From the NCBI GenBank assembly GCA_009792885.1, contig WMCF01000150.1:665358-729357 (forward strand): 64,000 nt of DNA, written 5' to 3'. Source of the DNA: Eremophila alpestris peregrina (taxonomy: Eukaryota; Chordata; Aves; Passeriformes; Alaudidae). Under the pieces are notes generated by a model that saw only the letters and a program-made list of their open reading frames with translations, was not told the origin of the DNA and did no database searches. The number at the start of each line of letters is the position of its first letter. Within the stretch, counting starts at the first letter, position 1. Positions 36,256 through 48,910 of this stretch are shown one piece after another. A program made the position numbers and the translations under genes.

Positions 36256-38511
36256 TCCTGCTCGTGTCCACGGCGTTGGCAGTGCCAGGGGGGTGGCACG
36301 GGGGTGGTGAGTGCTACATCAGGGGTGGGCAGCACGAAGGGCAGGGAAAAAATAAATATCTCCTGAGAAAGGTAGGAAAAAATCCCCCCTTTTCACACAT
36401 CCAGCCTGGACTGTCAATGAGGCTTTTAACAGGAAAGTGGGCCAAGCTCCTTTAGAAATCAGGCACAGATTTCTTTCTCCTCTCAGATCTGTTCTCCAGA
36501 GCTTGGAGCAGAGGGATCAGTGTGGTTTGAGGGATCAGTGTGGTTTGAGGGATCTGCACACGTCTGGGGCTTTTCAGGGTGGGATTTGGGACCTGTGGGG
36601 CCACGCACAGAGTCAGCCTTGCTGTAGGGAACAGCAGGGTGTGAGGAGGCTTCAGAGATGTGGGGAAATGAAAGATGGAGCCCCTGGGGCCTGAGCCAGC
36701 TTGCTGGGCTCCCCCTGCTCCCACTCAGCCTCCAGGTGCTCCCCAGCTTTGGGAATGGGGCAGCACAGAGGCTTGGGCAAGGCCAGAGGGAACAGTGTGG
36801 ATGTTGTGTGGCTGAGGCTGAGCCCTCAGCAGGCAGGAGCGTGAGGGGATGGACGTGACTGTCCCTGGTGTCCCTGCAGAGAGGTTCTGCACTAACCAGC
36901 TGGCTGGGACAGGCCTTCTGTTGATGCAACATGTGGCTTTGGCTCTGCACAGCCCCAGCTCCCCGTGCTGCAAGACATGCCCTTGCTGCTTCTCTGGGGC
37001 TGCCTCTGGGAAACAAATGCTGCCTGCTGCCTGCACAGCATCCTGCTCCTCATTCTGGCTGCAGCAGGGACCCTCCATCTGTGCCCCAGCCCACTCTGCC
37101 CAGTGGGCTGCTCTCTGTGTGGGTTCAGCCTCAGGAGGCTTCGCTCCAGGCGAGTCAGCACTGCAGAAGAACCCAAGGAGCTGCTGTTTCAGGAAAGGCA
37201 GGGATTAATCATCTTCCAGGCACAAAAAAAACCCCCAAAACATTTATGGCTCAGGCCAGCGATTGCTCGAATTCAGTGCCCTTGTCCAAAACCTGCAGCT
37301 GTTGCAGTGCCTTCACTTGGGGAAAGCTCTTTCCTCCCCTCTCCCTCAGCGGCTGGGCTAAGCTGTGCCAGCAGGGACGTGGAGGGGGGGAACAGCAGAC
37401 ACTGCCTCATATCCCTTTGGAATCTGCTGCCTGTGAGCCCCTCTTTCCCCACCCTGGCTGTGCTCAGGGATGCTGAGTTTGCTGCTGGGTCTGCACCTCT
37501 CCGTGGGCTGCTGGGGGAAAAAATGAAGGCCAGGAGGCTCCAGGGTGGGAAGAGCACTGGGAGAGGTCTGCCCAGGGGATTAACCAGGCACCTGCTGCCT
37601 AAATTGGGAGGCAGGTGAGGGGCTGAGACAACCACGTGGTGTTTAATGCCTCATGGACACGGGTGTTCAACAGGCTCTGAGCTTGGCCAGGGGCTGTAAC
37701 TGTGCCCAGGAAGGTTTGATTGAAGTCCTGGCTCAAACTTTATCTGTGCCAAAGTGTAGGTGTTGAACTGCATGAAAGAGAAGAGAGCTGCTTTCTCATC
37801 TCTTCCCTCTGCCTTCGTTTTGAGCTATTTATTTTTTATTTTTTTAAATAGGTCAGGGTAACTGTGGCAGCGAGATTAGCACTGTGCCTGGCCAGGGAAG
37901 GGAAAGAAGCAGTGGGAGGGCAGTGTCCTTGTGCTGCAGGGTCAGCACAAGGGGTCAGGAGCCAGCAGGGCTCTGAGCGAGCTCTGTGCAGTGGGTGGTG
38001 CTGCCTTCCGGCCCCAGCTGGTTCTGATCCGGCCTGGGAGGTGAGGAGAGGGATGCAGAGCTGGTGGATCCTGTGAGCAGCTCTGTGCCCACTCTCGGGT
38101 GGGGTTTGGGGGGGTCTCAGGAGCACTCTCTGGGAACCTGGAAGTGGAATTCTGTCACCTGTAAAATGGAGCGCGTCCGGACTCAAGCCACGGGTGGGAT
38201 GTGAGCACACCTGGACACACCAGGAGGGCTGGGGAGGGGAAATCACTGCTTCCAGCCTGCTGGGCTCCTGCATGAGGCTTGGCCAGCTTGGCACGGCACC
38301 TTCCCCTGGCTGAGGCAGAGCTGACCCCCGTGAGGACACCCCTCTTCCTTCCCCCAGTTTTTCCCTTCCCTGTTCCTTACCCTCATCTCCCCACCCACCC
38401 TCACCCCCCTTCCCCGCCCCAAACTGGCAATGAGAGCACGGAAGGGGAGGGGGCCGCGTTTCCGCATGGTTTGACACTTGTTCCCCCTTCCATCTGTCTT
38501 TTCCTACCCAG

Positions 38512-39053
38512 AATTCCCCTACACCCCGTCTCCAATCGATGATCACAAATCCATGGTGCAGCCGAACATCCCCACACCGGTGATTGGGGGCATAGTGGGA
38601 GGCGTCTCGCTGGTCCTGCTGGTGGCCGTGGTGCTCTTTGTGCTGCTCCGGCGCCGGCGTCACACCTTCAAGGGTGACTACAGCACAAAGAAGCACGTGT
38701 ACGGGAATGGCTACAGCAAGGCCGGCATCCCTCAGCACCACCCCCCCATGGCCCAGAACCTCCAGTACCCCGACGACTCGGACGACGAGAAGAAGCCGGG
38801 CCCCTTGGGAGGCAGCACCTACGAGGACGAGGACGAGGACGGGGGAGGAGAGCGCAAGCTGGGCGGCCCCAAAGCCTACGAGGAGGATGCCAAGAGGCCT
38901 TACTTCACCGTGGACGAGGGCGAGGCGCACCCCGAGCCCTACGACGAGAGGACACTCGGCTTCCAGTACGACCCCGAGCAGCTCGACCTGGCCGACAACA
39001 TGGTGTCGCAGAACGACGGGTCTTTTATTTCCAAAAAGGAGTGGTACGTGTAG
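38512..39053 (+). CDS. NECTIN1: NECTIN1 exon 6: alpha transmembrane segment and tail, with stop
   Basis: Terminal coding exon of the alpha isoform, residues E309-V488. It opens EFPYTPSP, then a short stalk and one transmembrane helix at about 332-354 that begins IGGIVGG and ends against RRRR. The cytoplasmic tail carries HTFKGDYSTKKHVYGNGYSK, HHPPMAQNLQYPDDSDDEKK, an acidic run, FQYDPEQLDLADNMVSQND and the C-terminal EWYV, which binds the PDZ domain of afadin and links nectin to actin at adherens junctions. With about 26 residues from exon 1 the protein would be about 514 aa, against 517 in human. Stop tag lies at 39051-39053. Tail identity to mammalian nectin-1 alpha is the strongest evidence for the gene name. 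The extracellular stalk IDDHKSMVQPNIP is the least mammal-like part. Confidence 0.97.
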
Positions 39054-39711
39054 CTCCACGCCCCTGTGCTGCACTCACACTCACTCTCACACACACACAC
39101 ACCTGCTCACAAACACCTTCCCTCCCTCCCCTCCGAGCACACCCACGCACGCCCCAGGCCGGCCCCGCACAGACTTTTCGGATGCTCCCAGCAGGAACGG
39201 GGCTGGGGGCGAGCAGGGAGGGAGGGCAGCTTTGCTTACAGATCGGTTTTTGGTTTTATTTTCCGGGGAGGGGGTGGGTTTTGGGTGGGGGCTCGTGTGG
39301 GAGGGCGGGAGGTCGGGTAATTATTTCCTCTCGGTTTTTGGTTTGGCTTTTTTAATTTTTTCTCTCTCTTCGACGACTTTCGTCCCCTTCTGTGGTGTTT
39401 GTATTGGTCGGTGGCTTAGGTGTTACTCTTTGCTTTAACGACTGTTGCCCAGCCTGTATATTACACTCTGTTTTGTGTCTCCATGTCTCAGAGTGCCCTT
39501 CCCTCCCCGAGCCTTCCTCCTCCCACTCCCACCCCCCCTGAAACACTGGAAATTTGTTTGTATGTTGTCTTCTTTGTTTGTTTTTTAACCTTGGGAGGGG
39601 GGCAGGTGGGCTGTCCCTAGGACAGAGGCCAGGAGAGTTTTATGGCAATGGAAATATAGGTGCCATTATCAGGTGAATGGATTCTGGGTATTTTTTTTTT
39701 TTTCCCTAATC

Positions 39712-39714
<3 letters not shown>

Positions 39715-39742
<28 letters not shown>
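39715..39742 (+). repeat. Poly-T run in the alpha 3'UTR
   Basis: About 28 consecutive T after cactttt, preceded by another T-run near 39691-39702. Sequence length in such runs is error-prone. Confidence 0.9.
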
Positions 39743-39745
<3 letters not shown>

Positions 39746-40312
39746 GTGGGGTCTGGGTGACATTCCCATTGCCTGCTGCACACCTGGAGAGAACCACACC
39801 CAGTTTTTAATGACTCAATGAAATGGAAATGAGGAGAAAGGGGAGAGAAAAAAAAAAAAGCCCTGGACCAAACCCCAGGTGCAGGGGCTGATAGCAGAGC
39901 AGGGAAACAAAACTGCCATCTTCCTCCTACAATTTATTATTGCTTGGCTTTTCATTTTTTTCTGTCTTTGTTTGAGTGTTCTTTTAAATGAAAGACAAGG
40001 AGTATTTATTGCTGACATTTTCCCCTCCGTGATGGCTCAGAGAAAGGCTGGCTGTTTTTGTTCTCGTTGCTGTTGTTGTCTCTGGTACCAGCCACAGAGC
40101 AGTTCACTGGGGCACGGCTGTGCCGGGCACATCCACTGGGGAAGGGACCAACTGAGGACACTTTGCTTTCCACACATCCACTGCCTTCAGCTCTGCTCTG
40201 CACACCCAGGCAGGGCAGCACCAGCCCCTGTGTTTTATTTTATGATACCACTAAGACTTAATCGTCATGTGTTTACACTTTATTTTTTATTCTGGTCAGA
40301 GCACGGGGGTGC

Positions 40313-40354
40313 TTCTCTCTCTCTTTCTCTTTCTCTCTCTCTCTCTCTCTCTCC
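40313..40354 (+). repeat. (CT)n microsatellite in the alpha 3'UTR
   Basis: ctctctctctttctctttct followed by an uninterrupted ct run. Polypyrimidine tracts in 3'UTRs can bind PTB/PCBP proteins; no direct evidence here. Confidence 0.9.
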
Positions 40355-40683
40355 TAGCAACAACCCCAGCCTGTGGCTGCACCACGTAGCTGGCATTGAT
40401 TGCCACTTTTCCAATATCACATCCCTCTCCTGAGCACAGGCTTGGCAGACAGGGTAGGAGGGATTGAGCCTGGGGTATTGATCTGGCCCTCCTTGCCTTG
40501 GGCCACGGCTTTGTGCTGGGGAGGTTTGGATTGCTGCTATCTCTGCTCTGGGAATAAATGGGATTCCAGACTTCAGGGCCCTCTGTCTCACACCGACCAT
40601 CTCCAAATTAGATTCACTTGGGTTGGGGCTTATTTTTCTTCTCGTGGGTTATACATTATTTTTTTTTTTTAATTTGATGTATA

Positions 40684-40689
40684 AATAAA
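40684..40689 (+). terminator. NECTIN1: Possible early polyadenylation signal
   Basis: An AATAAA in tataaataaatct, about 1.6 kb after the alpha stop and followed by ttttgtttg. It could end a shorter alpha transcript. Other AATAAA copies at 40553, 41183 and 41192 are equally possible by sequence alone. Confidence 0.3.
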
Positions 40690-42626
40690 TCTTTTGTTTG
40701 AAAAAGAAATCCCCAGTTTTCTGAGCTGTATTATCATGGGCATCTAAAAATAGCAGGGCTAATTCTCCTCCTGCCTTACCCGCTGGGTTTTGTTCCACGG
40801 CGGTTTTTCCTGCTGCACAAAGGGAGGAGGGCTGCAGAGGCAGAGCCACACAGATGAGGCAAGGTCAGCTCTCTGATCCAGGCAGCCTCCAAAGCTTCCC
40901 TTTGCCGTGAGGTGCAGAGCACAGGAGCTCTGAGCCGTGCCCAGCGTGCTCTGATTGCATTAGTGGGGCTGGGGCAGTGGGCAATCCAATTGTAGGGCTG
41001 TAATCTCCCTGCTGTTCCTGCCAGCCCCTCGGGCTTCCTGGCCTCTGGCACCAACAGCCACATGCCACAGGAAGGCTGCTCTGTGTCCTCCCAGAGCCAG
41101 GGCAGGCACGGATTCCCTCGGGATCCCTTTGGCTGAACAGCCCCAGCTCCATCCGCTGCCACCTGCTAGCGAGGAAGCCCCCAATAAAGGAAATAAAGCC
41201 TTGAACATCTCTCCAAATCTCTGATCACTGATGATTAGGGGTGGGAATGACTTCCCTCCAGTGCCTTGGCAGAGCAGCACACGCACAGAGGGCTTTGATT
41301 CCCCCCAAAGGGAGAGCCTGTAATCTGGATCAGGGCAGAGCCTGCACAGGGTGTGCTGCAGGGAGAATTCCCAGATGGAATTCCCACTCCATCTCTCCAG
41401 TGAATAATGCTTTAGATCTGAACCCCACAGCCAGGCTGGGAACAGGGTGCTGACAGTGCCCCCAACCCCAAACTCTGGGTCAGCAGCAGCAGGATCTGAG
41501 TGAGATCAGACTTCCCTGCAGATTTCCCCCAGCACACCCTCTGAGGTGGTGGCTTTGGAGGAAAAACATCTTTTTTATAAAATCTGCGGGGTCCAGCAGT
41601 GATTCTTCACCTTCAGGCAGAGGCCACTGCTCAGGCAAATCCCACACAGCTCTGTGCCCTTAAGAACAAAGGAACAAAGCCTGGCAAGAGGGGCAGAAGG
41701 GCCTGGGGGAGATCAGGGCTCTTCCCAATCAGGGATGACCAAAAGAACCCTAAAAAATCTGCTTTGGGAGTTATCAGTTTGCCTTTGAAAGTGTCATTTT
41801 CTGGAGCTGCAGCCTCCTTGGCTTATTTATTGCCCATTCACACACTGTCCACTGAGTGAGGGCTCAAAAACCCCGGGGAAAGGAAAGGAGAGAGTGGAGC
41901 TATGTGGAATTCCCAAGCTGGAGCCTGCACACAATTCCCTTCCTGCTGCAGCACTTTTCCCTGCCTTTTCTGCACCAGCCCAAACTCAGCACTCAGCTCA
42001 GCCACTTACCTCCTCAGAGTGGTTCAGAAAAGGGGTCAAATGATCATTTCTCATCCAGAACCTGGAATGAAAGATCCTTAGACAGCACAGCAGCCAGGCA
42101 CCCTGCGAGTTCAAGGTTCCTCTCATCCCTGAGCCCTTCAGCATTGCTCCCCTGGTGCAATTATCACCACAGCCATGGAGAAATGCCACCTCTGTGCTGT
42201 CATTTGCTTCTTGCTGTCCCTTGCAAGGTCAGCCTGATGGCCAGGACACCGGTGGGGTGGTAATTAGCCAGGTGATTAGCCCTTAATCCATAGCAAGGTG
42301 GAAGGAAAAAGAAGTGTGGGGGAAGAAAATCAGATTGGTGCTTCATCTGAGAGCTGTTTTGGTCCAGTAATAGCGTCACTGCCTTCTCTGGGTTAAATTG
42401 CTCAGAGAGGGGCTCTTGAAGGGAATTAGATGAGTTTTTCCCACCCTCACCAGGCAGGAAGTGATACCTGTTCCTACCTGAGCGCAGGGGTGAGCTCAGG
42501 AAGAGTGAAGAACCACCTGCATCCTGCTCCTGGGGGCTTCTGCAGGCAGGGAAAGTGTAGGGCCAGCCTGGGCAGTTCCTTGCTCTGGTGGTGGTGTCAC
42601 TCGTCCCTTTGTGCCCCGATTTCCCG

Positions 42627-42677
42627 CAGTGGGCAGGTCCTGGCAGTGGGCAGGTCCTGGCAGTGGGCAGGTCCTGG
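42627..42677 (+). repeat. 17-bp tandem repeat, three perfect copies
   Basis: cagtgggcaggtcctgg repeated exactly three times (42627, 42644, 42661), with a partial fourth. Confidence 0.95.
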
Positions 42678-44021
42678 CAGGCTGGAATGCCACACCTGAG
42701 CTCACCTGGGCCACCTCCCTGAGACCCTCGGGCTGCCTCAAGGGAAAAACCCCCTGCTCCTCCACCCCCCTTTCCTCAGAGGTGCTAAGGAGGTGGGAAA
42801 TGCCCCGTGGGAGCTGGCAAAGAGCGAGTGGGAGCTTCCAGCTGGGAGAGGGAAGCTGTCCACGGGCCTCCCCCCTCCCCGTCGGTGCTAGGGAGCATTT
42901 CTCCAGGAAATGTCCCGTTTCACCCCAGTCCCGAACTGGTGTGGCTGTCCCTGGGTTGGGTTTCTGCCTGAGGAACACCCCTGGGTGTCAGTGCCTCATC
43001 CCCTGCCCTGGCAGGGAGCTTGGTCCGGGTCCCATCCCTGTGCCGGGTCCTGCCAGGGCACAGAGACATCAGCGCGGTGCTTCTCCCTTTCCCAAACCCT
43101 CACCCTGGATGTGGTGCCTCAGGGTGGCTCAGGCAAGGAAAGAAGGTCAGAGACCCCAAATTCAGGTGAATTCGGGCCGATCCCCCATTTCCTTCCCCAG
43201 GGAATTCAGGGAGCTGTGCGAGCAAACAGATTCTGTGTCACAGCCCACAACGAGCCCGTGCTTTATGTACAAAGACACCCCAGCTGTTTCCCTGCTGGGG
43301 CTTTTCTCTAGGATTATTCATTGCAATTCACCCTCGTGGTGTTATTTTCCCTTATTTAATTACCAGGTTCGTTGTTTTTCACCCCCTGTTAAATCATTTT
43401 CCTTCAAGCAGGGGGAAAAAGAAAAAATTAACAAAAAACCCCCAACAACAACCTGAAGATTTCCCCATGAAATAAAACAACGAGCTGAGATGGTTGCACC
43501 GAATTGATTGCAGAGACGTGAGGGACAAAGGGAGCCATTTTCCCGATGTCGAGTCAAAAAGAAACACAACAACAGTTCAGCAGAAATCACGGAGGGTTAA
43601 GGGAGAGAGAGAGATGCCACAGATTGATCTCGAGGCAATTAGAGAAGGCAGCGTGATGGGAGCGGGGGCTGCTGCTCTGCCTTGCCTGTTTCCCTTTGCT
43701 GCACACACACGCTGATTTTTGGGGTTTGGGGACCAGGTTGGATGGAGAGGAAAACCCCATTGCCCTTGTGGGGTCAGATTCCTGCAGGCTGGTGTGGAAA
43801 TGGGGAGGATCGCAGGTTGCCAGCGGGTTAAAATCCACTTTTAGGTTTCCCTCAAGCTGTAGCGCTGAGCTTTGGGGTCTGTGCGGGCTGTGGGGACAGG
43901 GGGACACTGCCAGCACCGCCTGGTAATTACTGATGAGGTGTGAAAGAGCTCCTCACCCTCCCCACCCCGCGCTCCTTCCATCCCCTCCATCCCCAGGGAA
44001 ATCTGCTGCGGGTTTGAGCCT

Positions 44022-44110
44022 TTCCTTGGGAGGAGCAGGGGAATCCTTGGGACGAGCAGGGGAATCCTTGGGATGAGCCGGGGAATCCTTGGGACGAGCA
44101 GGGGAATCAT
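44022..44110 (+). repeat. 21-bp tandem repeat in the alpha 3'UTR
   Basis: ggggaatccttgggacgagca starts at 44038, 44059 and 44080 with partial copies on both sides, about 3.5 to 4 copies. Confidence 0.93.
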
Positions 44111-44772
44111 CCCCAAACTCCCCCCGGAGTGGGGACCAAGGGCAGAGGGGCTGGGGGAGAGCAGGGCCTCAGAGAGGAGGCTGGATCCCTGGATTTGGGA
44201 CCAGGGGGGTTTTCCATGTCCCTGGGGTGAATGTAAGGAGCACACGGAGTCAGAGCCTCCCCTGGCAGACGCTGCTCTTGGTGGAGGGACTCTGGATTTT
44301 CTTTTCTTTGGCCTTTCTCTTTTTTTTTTAACCATGATCGCTCAGCTCCAGTGATTTTATCTCTCTTTTTCTTCGTCCTCTGGCTGTAAATGATCATTGT
44401 GGAATTAAAACTGCAGACAGACAAACAAACAACCCCAACCCCACTTTTTTTTTTTCCTTTGATTCCTTTTTTTTTTCTTTCATTTTTTGTAATCTGTGTT
44501 GTAAGTGCTTTTGTAAAAAATAAAAAAATAAAAATAATGATAATAATAATGTAATGGACTTTTATGATTTTGGTTTTTTTTTTTTTTCTTTTTGTTTTGT
44601 TTTGTTTTCCATCCTTTGTAATTTGTTCATTTGGAGTCCTGGGGTGGGGAGGGGGGGTATTTTCATGGTTATAATTTGTGTGGGTGGGGTGTTGCATCAC
44701 CCTTCCTTTTACTTGTATAAAAAAAAAACCAATAGTGGCTGAGCTGTGGAAAAAAAAATGTACTTTTTTATA

Positions 44773-44778
44773 AATAAA
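44773..44778 (+). terminator. NECTIN1: Likely distal polyadenylation signal of NECTIN1 alpha
   Basis: A canonical AATAAA in ttataaataaagaatttt, followed within 40 bp by a T-rich element (ggacttttccttctttttgg). The AT-rich character stops abruptly here and normal GC content resumes after 44810, as at the end of a conserved 3'UTR. Cleavage would fall near 44793. Confidence 0.55.
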
Positions 44779-45644
44779 GAATTTTAAAAGAAAAGGACTT
44801 TTCCTTCTTTTTGGGGCACCCGTGGCTGCGTCGTCGTGCACTCAGTGGCTGTGAGGGGAGTCACAGCAAGCAGGAATGTTTTCCAGTGGGTTGGGTTGGG
44901 AATATCCCAGGATGTGCAGTACTTTCTGGAGATTTCAACCATTTGTGTTTGTATTTTGGAAGGGGAGTTGCTTGCAGGTGAAGGCTGAAGGTTAAAAGGT
45001 CTCCAAAACAGCAATGGGCTGGAGAAGGTGGACTGGGAATGACTGGGTTTGCCACTGGCACGGTGGTTTTGTGTGGAATTCTTGGACAGCAGGTCCAGGG
45101 TAGGCTAAAGGAGGCTGGGAGTGATTCCCTTTGTTGGTGTAAGCACTGAAATTCCTTTGGGCTGAGGCCCAAAGTTAACCTGAGCTTGGAAATAAATGGC
45201 TAGAAAAACACAGGGCAGAAAATAATCCATCCAAAAATCTGTGAAATTTGGGAGAAGTGTCTGTGGCTGAGGAAGTTCTCACTGCTGGCTGCAGCAGATG
45301 GGACAGGCTATTGGAAAAATGTCAATATTCCCCCAGAAATGTGCCATCAGCTGGAGTCAGGATGCAGGGACACTGGAGGGTGTTTGACAGTGCCTGCCAT
45401 GGCAATGGTGCCCCAAAACCCTCTGCAGGCTCAGGGTGAGCTCAGGGCACAGCCCCATGTCCCTGCCACTGCTCACTTTGCCTCTCCTTCCCCCCCAGAT
45501 CCTGTCTGGGAGCAGAGGCTACAAAGGAAGCCTTGTTCCCAAAGATCAAGGGCAGGATTTTACCAGGGAGAGAGAGGCAGGAGATCAGAGGGAAATGCTC
45601 ATGCTGTCCTTGCACTGATACCAGCAGCTCCTCTGCTGTTCCTC

Positions 45645-45724
45645 TGGGACAGTGGGATGCTCCCTGGGACAGTGGGATGTTCCTGGGGACACTGGGATGC
45701 TCCCTGGGACAGCAGGATGCTCCC
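45645..45724 (+). repeat. 20-bp tandem repeat, four copies
   Basis: tgggacagtgggatgctccc repeated from 45645 with a strict 20-bp period; the third and fourth copies carry point changes. Confidence 0.93.
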
Positions 45725-48689
45725 TGGGAAGGGATTTTTGCACCCAACCTCAGCCCCTGGGCCTGAATCTAAACCTGATCCAAACCCCAGTGGCTCCCCA
45801 GCACAGAGAGAGGGAGATGCTGACCCAAACTGGGATTGGAGCTGTTCTCCATGAGCTGGAGGGAGAGGGGAATGCTCAGGATTCACTTGGAAGGAGTGGT
45901 TTGGTCCCTGGGGCTGGTGCCAGGAGAATCCTCCAAAGCCCTGTGCAGCTCACGGAGCCAGCTCTCACTCATTCTGCTTTGGGAGGGAGCAGAGAGAGCC
46001 CTGGGAATGCTTTCCTTGTGTAAGAGGAGGAAAAGCCAGGCTTCAAGGTGACCCAGGGGACTTGTGGCCCCTCTCTGGGCTGTGTCTGTCTCTCCAGCCC
46101 TTTTGCCCCGCTCATTTTCCCCCCTTTAGCCTTGGCAGCTGCTGGAAGTGCAGCTTTCCTCCAGGAGTGACCACAGCTCCTCCAGAAGCAGCTCCCAGCA
46201 GCTGCCTCAGCCCCTCCAGCCAAGTCTGGGCGTGGGGAGGAACAAAAGGAGCACTGGGGAGCTGGGGCAGGGATGGCAGGAAGGACAGGAGGGGCTGGGA
46301 TGAGCCCCTGGGAAATGCTGCTCTTGTTTTCCCGGGCCAGGCCCGAAGAGTTCAGCGATGATGGATAAAACCCATGGCCTGGGGCCTCTCCTCGGCAGCT
46401 CGGGTTGCAGAGGGCTGCAGGCAGCAGCAGCAGCCCCCCAGGCAGTGCCCCCAAGGATTGGGTTTCTTTGGAACCAGACAGGAACAGGCTGGAGGGGTGT
46501 GGGAGTGCCAGCAGAGCCTGCACCCCGTGGAGAAATGGCTCGGATCTCCAAAGGCACTGCAGGACAGCCCCAAAAGGGGCAGCAGAGGGGCCAGGCAGGA
46601 GCTCAGGGCAGGAGGAGAGGAGCCAGAGCTTCGTGGCTGCTGTGTGCTGAGCGTGGTGCAGGGCAGAGTGGGATTCACCTCCCTGGAAGTGGGAGATGCA
46701 CGAGGAATTCGGGGCTGGAATGTCCCTGCTGGGGCTGCAGAGCCAGGTTCCCATCCCGGCTATTCCATCAGCTTTCCTGGCCACAACGGGGGTTTGTTTC
46801 CACCCAAATGAATGAGTTGGAGAGGGATTTGCGGTGAGATACAGCCCAGCGTTATCAGGGAATTTCCAGGGAACCTGTCTGATATCCCTGGAACAGACAC
46901 CTGGGATTAACACCTTGCACAAGACCAAAACTGCCAGGGCTGCACAGAACCAGAACTGGAAGTGCAGGAGCCAAAGGGCTCCAGCAGACAGAGGAGAAGG
47001 AGGAGACTGGGAGGTGTTAAAGCGGTGAGGAGGCACTGGGAACAGGTCAGGTCGCTGAAAAATGTGACCTTCAATCCCAAATTCCTTGTGAGGTGAGAGG
47101 CAAGTCCTGCTCCAGTTCAGCTCAGAGCACTCAAGGTCACAGACAGCCCATTAAATCTCCTCCAGCTCCTGCTGGATAAATGGAACCCAGAGAAACTCAC
47201 GGTGCAGGCTGAATTTCTTGTAGCAACAAATATGTTTGATTAGGATTGGGGTTTGGTTGGGGTTTTTTTTCGGTTTTTTTTTCTTCTTCACTTTCAAATT
47301 ATTTGCAATCTCGAGTTTGATTTGTATGAACATATTTGCTGGAGGAAATTGCTTTATGCAAATGGATTCCAGCTGAGGGACCTGTGACACCAGAAGTGCT
47401 GCTGAGCCTCAGATGCCCTCAGTGGTGCTGGTGCCCAGGCAAAGGGGGGCTGGTTCTCTCCTCCTCCTCCTCCTCCTCCCTCAAACAAGGCATTTCACAG
47501 CCTTCCCAGATGTGTTTAGATGCAGCCTGGCTTTGGAGAGTATTTGCAGAACAAGGCTCAGCCTGCAAAACAAAACAAAAAAGAATTAAAAAATGGATGC
47601 GTGTTGCACTGCTGGAATTTCACGTCCTAGCGAGCAGAAATCAGAGAGCCAGGCTGATATTTTCACCTGAAACGTGGGTTAAAAATGTTGTATCACCCTC
47701 CAGGGGCTGAATTATTGAAAGGCAGTGATTTATGGATCCCTGCCACCCGAGCTGCTCCCTTCACCTCGGCAGCTGGGGTGAACGTGGCCTCATCTCACTC
47801 AGCCAGGCTCAAGGTGAGTGAGGGATGCTCCCTCCTCCTCCACAGATTTCACAACTGCTGGGCCAAAGCCAGCCCCTGGTAGGAAGCAGGCAGAGGGTTT
47901 TGTCTGAATGGTTGGGAATTTTGGGAGGAAAATGTTTGGATGTGAGCAGTAAATGGTCCTTTTGTGCCTCTGTGCAGAAAACACAGCCCTGTGCTTTGCT
48001 GGGGAGCTCAGCCCTGGCTAAATCCCGGGAGGTGATCGGGGATCAGATCCTGAGGGATCAAAGGGAGCTGTGAGAGGAGGGGGGTTCTGATTTTCCTGGT
48101 GTCCAAGTCCTTTTGCAGCCTCACCCCTGAGTCCCAGGAGCTCCTTCCCCCCCTGCTCCCACCCTGAGCCCCGCGGAGAGAGGCTGTGGGAACGTTCCCA
48201 TCCCTCCCTCCCCTCCCTGTCCCTCCCAAACTCCTGCCAGCCCGTTTTCCTGGCCGTTTGGAAAAGAAATCTGCCAACTTCACACCTGCCAGGTTTGACT
48301 GATTGCCCGTGGCTGGAGGGAGGGGAGGAGGGAGAGTCCATCCGTGTGTCTCTGCTGCCAGGGGAAATTCCTGCATCCCCCGAGGAATAAACGCTGCATT
48401 TCCAGCCTCACCCCTCTGCTGCAGCTCGCAGTGACCATGTCACCACGACAATGGGCTGGCACAACAGAGCTGTCCTCTGATCCCACCCCAAAACGCTTCT
48501 CCCAAGGTCCAGAATTCCCCCAGAGTGCCCAGTCCAGCTGCTGCCAGCTGTGCTCTGAACGCTGCAGCTGTCTGTGAATGGAACAAGAATGGGGTGGGAA
48601 TGCCAAGCCAGAGGGGCTGGAGTAAACACTGCCCAGGAATAATGGCATGGGGGGGCCTTTGCAACGGGGAGAAATCCTAATTAAATAGA

Positions 48690-48910
48690 AATTAGTTACT
48701 TAAATGGTCACTTCCCGGGGTTTTGGTTGGCGTCCGATTAACTGAACTTTTAATTTGCATAAGCAATAAATGTTTAATTATGTTATTAATATATTTGAGT
48801 TGAGGAGCTTATGGGGTTTTATAATTGGCATTTAACTAGATAGTTCCAGCATATTAACTGATGTTTTATAGCTCCGTGCGAGCGTCTCCAATTATAACTG
48901 ACCTAAAAAT
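48690..48910. promoter_or_regulatory. Candidate conserved non-coding element (AT-rich)
   Basis: About 220 bp rich in homeobox, POU and TAATTA-type cores (cttttaatttgcataagcaa, tgtttaattatgttattaat, ataattggcatttaacta) and not low-complexity, flanked by GC-rich DNA. It is the longest such block in the window. No ORF. Enhancer function is inferred from composition only. Confidence 0.3.

Larger units (their letters stand above)
30153..38511 (+). other. NECTIN1: NECTIN1 intron 5 (alpha path)
   Basis: An 8359-bp phase-1 intron ending at the alpha terminal exon. The donor is gtaggg and the acceptor is ttcctacccag. It contains a 41-bp minisatellite (33038-33322), a GATG tract (36136-36255) and an AT-rich block with two AATTA motifs (31450-31520) that may be regulatory. 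No additional exon could be supported. Confidence 0.85.
39054..44793 (+). other. NECTIN1: Probable 3'UTR of NECTIN1 alpha
   Basis: About 5.7 kb of non-coding sequence downstream of the alpha stop codon, ending just after an AATAAA at 44773. It includes a CA run (39088-39102), long T-runs around 39690-39742, a CT microsatellite (40313-40354), a 21-bp tandem repeat (44022-44110) and a very AT-rich final 500 bp with TAATAATAATAATG and several T-runs. Earlier AATAAA hexamers at 40553, 40684, 41183 and 41192 could give shorter forms. A multi-kilobase 3'UTR is known for mammalian nectin-1 alpha mRNA. The true end is inferred from the polyadenylation signal only. Confidence 0.5.

Noticed and set aside
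36122..36366. Repetitive MDGW-rich open frames
   Set aside because: Translation of a (GATG)n microsatellite.
37836..39074. Open frame of 412 codons on the - strand
   Set aside because: Mostly the antisense shadow of the GC-rich alpha exon 6, where conserved codon use keeps the opposite strand open.
38638..39438. Overlapping + strand frame of 266 codons within exon 6
   Set aside because: Alternate frame of the known nectin-1 tail; Thr/Arg-rich shadow with no independent support.
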